NCBI GenBank assembly: GCA_015655115.1
Contig: JAATFQ010000050.1
Location: forward strand, 1 to 44,292
Direction of reading: 5' to 3'
DNA length: 44,292 bases
Source: Sphingobacteriales bacterium
GTDB lineage: Bacteria; Bacteroidota; Bacteroidia; Sphingobacteriales; Sphingobacteriaceae
The notes beneath the pieces are model-generated. The model had not been told where the DNA came from. It made no database searches and saw only the letters and a list, made by a program, of their open reading frames with translations. The position numbers and the translations under genes were made by a program. This document shows, in pieces, positions 41,516-44,292 of this stretch. Position 1 is the first letter of the stretch; every line of letters begins with the position of its first letter.

Positions 41516-42790
41516 TTATCCTATAATGGTCCCATCATGGATTACTGCTCCTTTTTTAACGACTACAATACCATCTTTAATCACATAGAACTCGAAATCA
41601 CCGTCCTGCAGGTGTGCCCCTCCATTAATCTGAACATCGTTACCAATCCTGCAGTTCTTATCTACAATGGCATTAATAATCTTACAGCGGGCCCCTATCC
41701 CAATTAAAGGGTTGCCAGCTTCTACTTCGTCGGCAATTTCTAACAAGGTCTGGTAACGGTCGCTACCCATAATGTAGGCATTTTCAATAGTGGTACCATC
41801 ACCAATACGAGAACGGATCCCAATCACGGAATGCTTGATACATGCAGCACTTAAGATACATCCTTCTGCAATTACCGCTTTTGTCAGTGAAGTGCTCAGT
41901 ATTTTTGTTGGCGGTAACATCCTCGGACGTGTAAAGATACTCTGATGGCTATCGAAAAGGTTAAATTCGGGAATGTCGTCTGTTAATCCAAGATTAGCTT
42001 CAAAGAAAGAACAGATGTTACCAATATCCGTCCAGTAGCCCTCATACTGAAAACTCAGTACTTTTTGCTCTTTAAGTACACGGGGAATAATCTCTTTACC
42101 GAAATCTTTTTCATCAGGGTTTTCTGCAAAAATGCGGACTAACAAATCGCGGTTGAAGATATAAATACCCATTGATGCCAGGTAGTTACGTCCCACAGCC
42201 TGCATTTCCGGTCCTGTATCTGAGCTCCAGTCTACCAGCAGGTCAGCACTAGGTTTCTCAATAAATGAAGTAATAATATTATCTTCATTTGCTTTAAGGA
42301 TCCCAAAGCTCGTTGCATCTTTTGCAGTACTTGGTATAGTTGCCAATGTAACTTCAGCACCACTGGCTTCATGTGCCTGCAGCATCTCATTAAAGTCCAT
42401 TTGATATAGCTGGTCGCCCGACAGGATCAATACGTATTCAAATTCATGCTGTAACAGGTGGTGCATGGTTTGTCTTACCGCGTCGGCAGTTCCCTGGAAC
42501 CATCTTGGATTATCAGGGGTTTGCTCGGCAGCCAGGATATCTACAAAAGCATCACTAAAATGGCTAAAATGATAGGTATTCTTAATGTGTTTATTGAGAG
42601 AGGCGGAATTAAATTGGGTAAGCACAAACATACGGTGGATACCAGAGTTCAGGCAATTTGAAATCGGGATATCTACCAAGCGGTATTTCCCAGCAATAGG
42701 AACCGCGGGCTTTGAGCGGGTTTGAGTAAGCGGAGATAATCTGGAGCCCTGGCCACCGCCAAGGATAACTCCTAAAACTTTTTCAGTCAT
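41516..42790 (-). CDS. glgC: Glucose-1-phosphate adenylyltransferase
   Basis: GlgC makes ADP-glucose from ATP and glucose 1-phosphate, the committed step of bacterial glycogen synthesis. The 424-residue protein (start at the ATG at 42790) has the nucleotide-binding GGGQGSRLSPLT...SKPAVPI near residues 11-32, YRLVDIPISNCLNSG (36-50), WFQGTADAV, a catalytic-region LSGDQLYQMDF and IEKP. The C-terminal left-handed beta-helix ends with hexapeptide-like repeats. An upstream in-frame start at 42820 would overlap glgA and add unconserved residues. It lies 10 bp after glgA on the same strand and faces the flavoprotein gene. Confidence 0.96.
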   Translation of the reverse strand: MTEKVLGVILGGGQGSRLSPLTQTRSKPAVPIAGKYRLVDIPISNCLNSGIHRMFVLTQFNSASLNKHIKNTYHFSHFSDAFVDILAAEQTPDNPRWFQGTADAVRQTMHHLLQHEFEYVLILSGDQLYQMDFNEMLQAHEASGAEVTLATIPSTAKDATSFGILKANEDNIITSFIEKPSADLLVDWSSDTGPEMQAVGRNYLASMGIYIFNRDLLVRIFAENPDEKDFGKEIIPRVLKEQKVLSFQYEGYWTDIGNICSFFEANLGLTDDIPEFNLFDSHQSIFTRPRMLPPTKILSTSLTKAVIAEGCILSAACIKHSVIGIRSRIGDGTTIENAYIMGSDRYQTLLEIADEVEAGNPLIGIGARCKIINAIVDKNCRIGNDVQINGGAHLQDGDFEFYVIKDGIVVVKKGAVIHDGTIIG

Positions 42791-42800
42791 ATTTATAAAA

Positions 42801-44207
42801 TTACATTTGGTACAGATCAATATACTGTTGGGCAGCCCTATCCCAGGAGTGGTCCAACTGCATCATATATTTACGGATTTCTTTTACTTGTTTCTTATCC
42901 TGGAAAAGCCCGTATGCCCGTCCAATTGCATTTCCCACATCCCAGACACTCGTCTGATCATGGCAAATGCCGAAACCTCCATCTCCTATGTCAACCACCG
43001 TATCTTTGAGCCCGCCTATTCTCCTTACAATTGGAATAGTGCCATAACGCAAGGCATACATCTGGTTTAAACCACAGGGTTCCACCCTCGAAGGCATAAG
43101 CAGAAAGTCCGCCCCTGCATAAATCTGGTGAGAGAGTTGCTCATTGTATCCGATATAGGTGTTATAATTACCCCCAAACCAGTGCTTCAACTGTTCTAAT
43201 CTTGACTCAATAACCGGATCGCCAGATCCTAATACCAGAATATTAATATTACCATGACTATGTGCCAAAGCATTATGAAAAATATCAGGCAACAAATCGG
43301 CTCCCTTTTCCCCCACTAAACGTCCGATAAATGTGAACAATGGTTTAGCAGGATCTAAATTAAAAACAGCGCATAGGGCCGCTTTGTTTGCTTTTTTTCC
43401 ACTATCTACAGTCCGAAAAGCAAAGTTTTTTTGCAGCATCGGATCTTTCTCCGGGTTCCATACGTCATTATCTATCCCATTTAAGATACCAGCACTCTTA
43501 CCACGCTCGCTTGCCAGTAAGCTTTCTAACCCATTAGCATGGTAGCTTATTTCCTCTAAATAACTAGGAGACACTGTACTTACGCGCCATGCGCATTTGA
43601 TAGCAGAGGCCAGCGGGTTGATGCTGTTCTTCCATTCCAGCAATCCCGATTTCCATAAGTCAAATGCAGGAAGATAGTGTAATTTGTCCCATCCGAACTG
43701 GCCCTGGTACTGTGCATTATGGATAGTCAATACTGTGGGAACATTGCTCAGCCGTTTATATCGTTCACAATTTCCAGTCATGAAGGGTATTAACCCGGTA
43801 TGGTGATCGTGAGTGTGAATTACATCAGGCTTGTGCTCCCACTGATTTATCCAGTCGAGCGCAGCAATCTGGTAAGCAATAAACCGCTCCGTATCATCAT
43901 GGTAACCATAAACCTTTTCCCGGTCTGTCAATCCGTCGATATGCACAAGGAAGAGATCAAATCCAAGCTTATTTGTTTTTTCACGAAAAATACGAACCGG
44001 ATAATTCTGAGCACCAAGCGCTACCCATGAATCATATACTACTTCAAACTCATTTTCCTGCATAAATTTACTACGGTAAGCAGGCATCACCACCTTGGCA
44101 ATATGCCCAAGTTTATTTTGGTATTTGGGCAAAGCGCCAACAACATCCCCGAGTCCGCCTACCTTGGCTACAGGGTAACATTCTGCGCTTAAATGTATTA
44201 TTTCCAT
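42801..44207 (-). CDS. glgA: Glycogen synthase (ADP-glucose type, GT5)
   Basis: GlgA extends alpha-1,4-glucan chains from ADP-glucose. The 468-residue GT-B enzyme starts with HLSAECYPVAKVGGLGDVVGALP, which contains the KxGGLGDV nucleotide-binding motif (Lys15-Gly17-Gly18). It has THDHHTGLIP, and in the C-terminal half TFIGRLVGEKGADLL and the catalytic SRVEPCGLNQMYALRYGTIPIVRRIGGLKDTV. The order glgA-glgC with a 10-bp gap forms an operon. No branching or debranching enzyme lies within the window. The 85 bp upstream (44208-44292) contain no promoter element I can defend. Confidence 0.96.
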   Translation of the reverse strand: MEIIHLSAECYPVAKVGGLGDVVGALPKYQNKLGHIAKVVMPAYRSKFMQENEFEVVYDSWVALGAQNYPVRIFREKTNKLGFDLFLVHIDGLTDREKVYGYHDDTERFIAYQIAALDWINQWEHKPDVIHTHDHHTGLIPFMTGNCERYKRLSNVPTVLTIHNAQYQGQFGWDKLHYLPAFDLWKSGLLEWKNSINPLASAIKCAWRVSTVSPSYLEEISYHANGLESLLASERGKSAGILNGIDNDVWNPEKDPMLQKNFAFRTVDSGKKANKAALCAVFNLDPAKPLFTFIGRLVGEKGADLLPDIFHNALAHSHGNINILVLGSGDPVIESRLEQLKHWFGGNYNTYIGYNEQLSHQIYAGADFLLMPSRVEPCGLNQMYALRYGTIPIVRRIGGLKDTVVDIGDGGFGICHDQTSVWDVGNAIGRAYGLFQDKKQVKEIRKYMMQLDHSWDRAAQQYIDLYQM

Positions 44208-44292
44208 ATATTAAAGAGTAAAACTAAGCATGAGTAAATTTTGCATTAAAATATGAGTTATAACCCGGATTAATAAACTTTGTTTCTGATTA

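Noticed and set aside
1..44292. CRISPR arrays, toxin-antitoxin pairs, phage genes or rRNA
   Set aside because: I looked for regularly spaced direct repeats, short overlapping gene pairs and phage-type proteins on both strands and found none that hold up.
44208..44292. A glgA promoter at the right edge
   Set aside because: No TAnnTTTG with a correctly spaced TTTG is present on the minus strand. A near-match on the plus strand has the wrong spacing.

Overview
The window looks like chromosome of a Bacteroidota bacterium, most likely Sphingobacteriaceae (Pedobacter-like). The evidence is low GC, several TAnnTTTG -7 promoter elements, AT-rich translation starts without clear Shine-Dalgarno sequences, a short AMP nucleosidase, an NtrC-type regulator with a GAFTDA loop, and arrays of stand-alone 790-residue FtsX/MacB-like permeases. 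This assignment rests on family recognition, not a database search.

Region 1 (1-16.7 kb) is mostly housekeeping. It holds the 3' end of a pssA-like gene, a solo Hpt protein, folK, sppA, a small lipoprotein, and a PolX-like protein whose PHP nuclease domain looks intact while its polymerase metal site looks damaged. Next comes an operon for ADP-heptose synthesis and transfer (rfaE1, gmhA, rfaE2, GT9 heptosyltransferase, SixA-like phosphatase). Then, on the minus strand, lie an AMP nucleosidase, the tig-clpP-clpX proteostasis cluster, a MarR-GNAT fusion regulator with a near-perfect palindromic operator, tRNA-Leu(UAG), and a cytosolic BtuF-like protein. Several gaps contain probable decayed genes, the clearest being a dead lipoprotein gene at 14333-14511.

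Region 2 (16.9-41.5 kb) is the most striking part. A 20.6-kb minus-strand run encodes one HlyD/MacA-type adaptor, one canonical LolD/MacB-type ATPase, seven intact paralogous 8-TM permeases, one permease pseudogene with a large internal deletion, and a second ATPase with altered D-loop and signature-flanking residues. Upstream and divergent are an NtrC-family sigma54 activator, its sensor kinase, and a ferredoxin-reductase-like flavoprotein. The divergent gap contains a good sigma54 (-24/-12) promoter facing the transporter genes. About 75-115 bp further upstream lie an inverted repeat and a CGGACA direct repeat that suit activator binding. The picture is a sigma54-controlled, multi-permease type VII ABC module, where several permeases may share one adaptor and one or two ATPases. 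No outer-membrane factor is encoded in the window and the substrate is unknown.

Region 3 (41.5-44.2 kb) carries glgC and glgA for glycogen synthesis, transcribed glgA then glgC on the minus strand.
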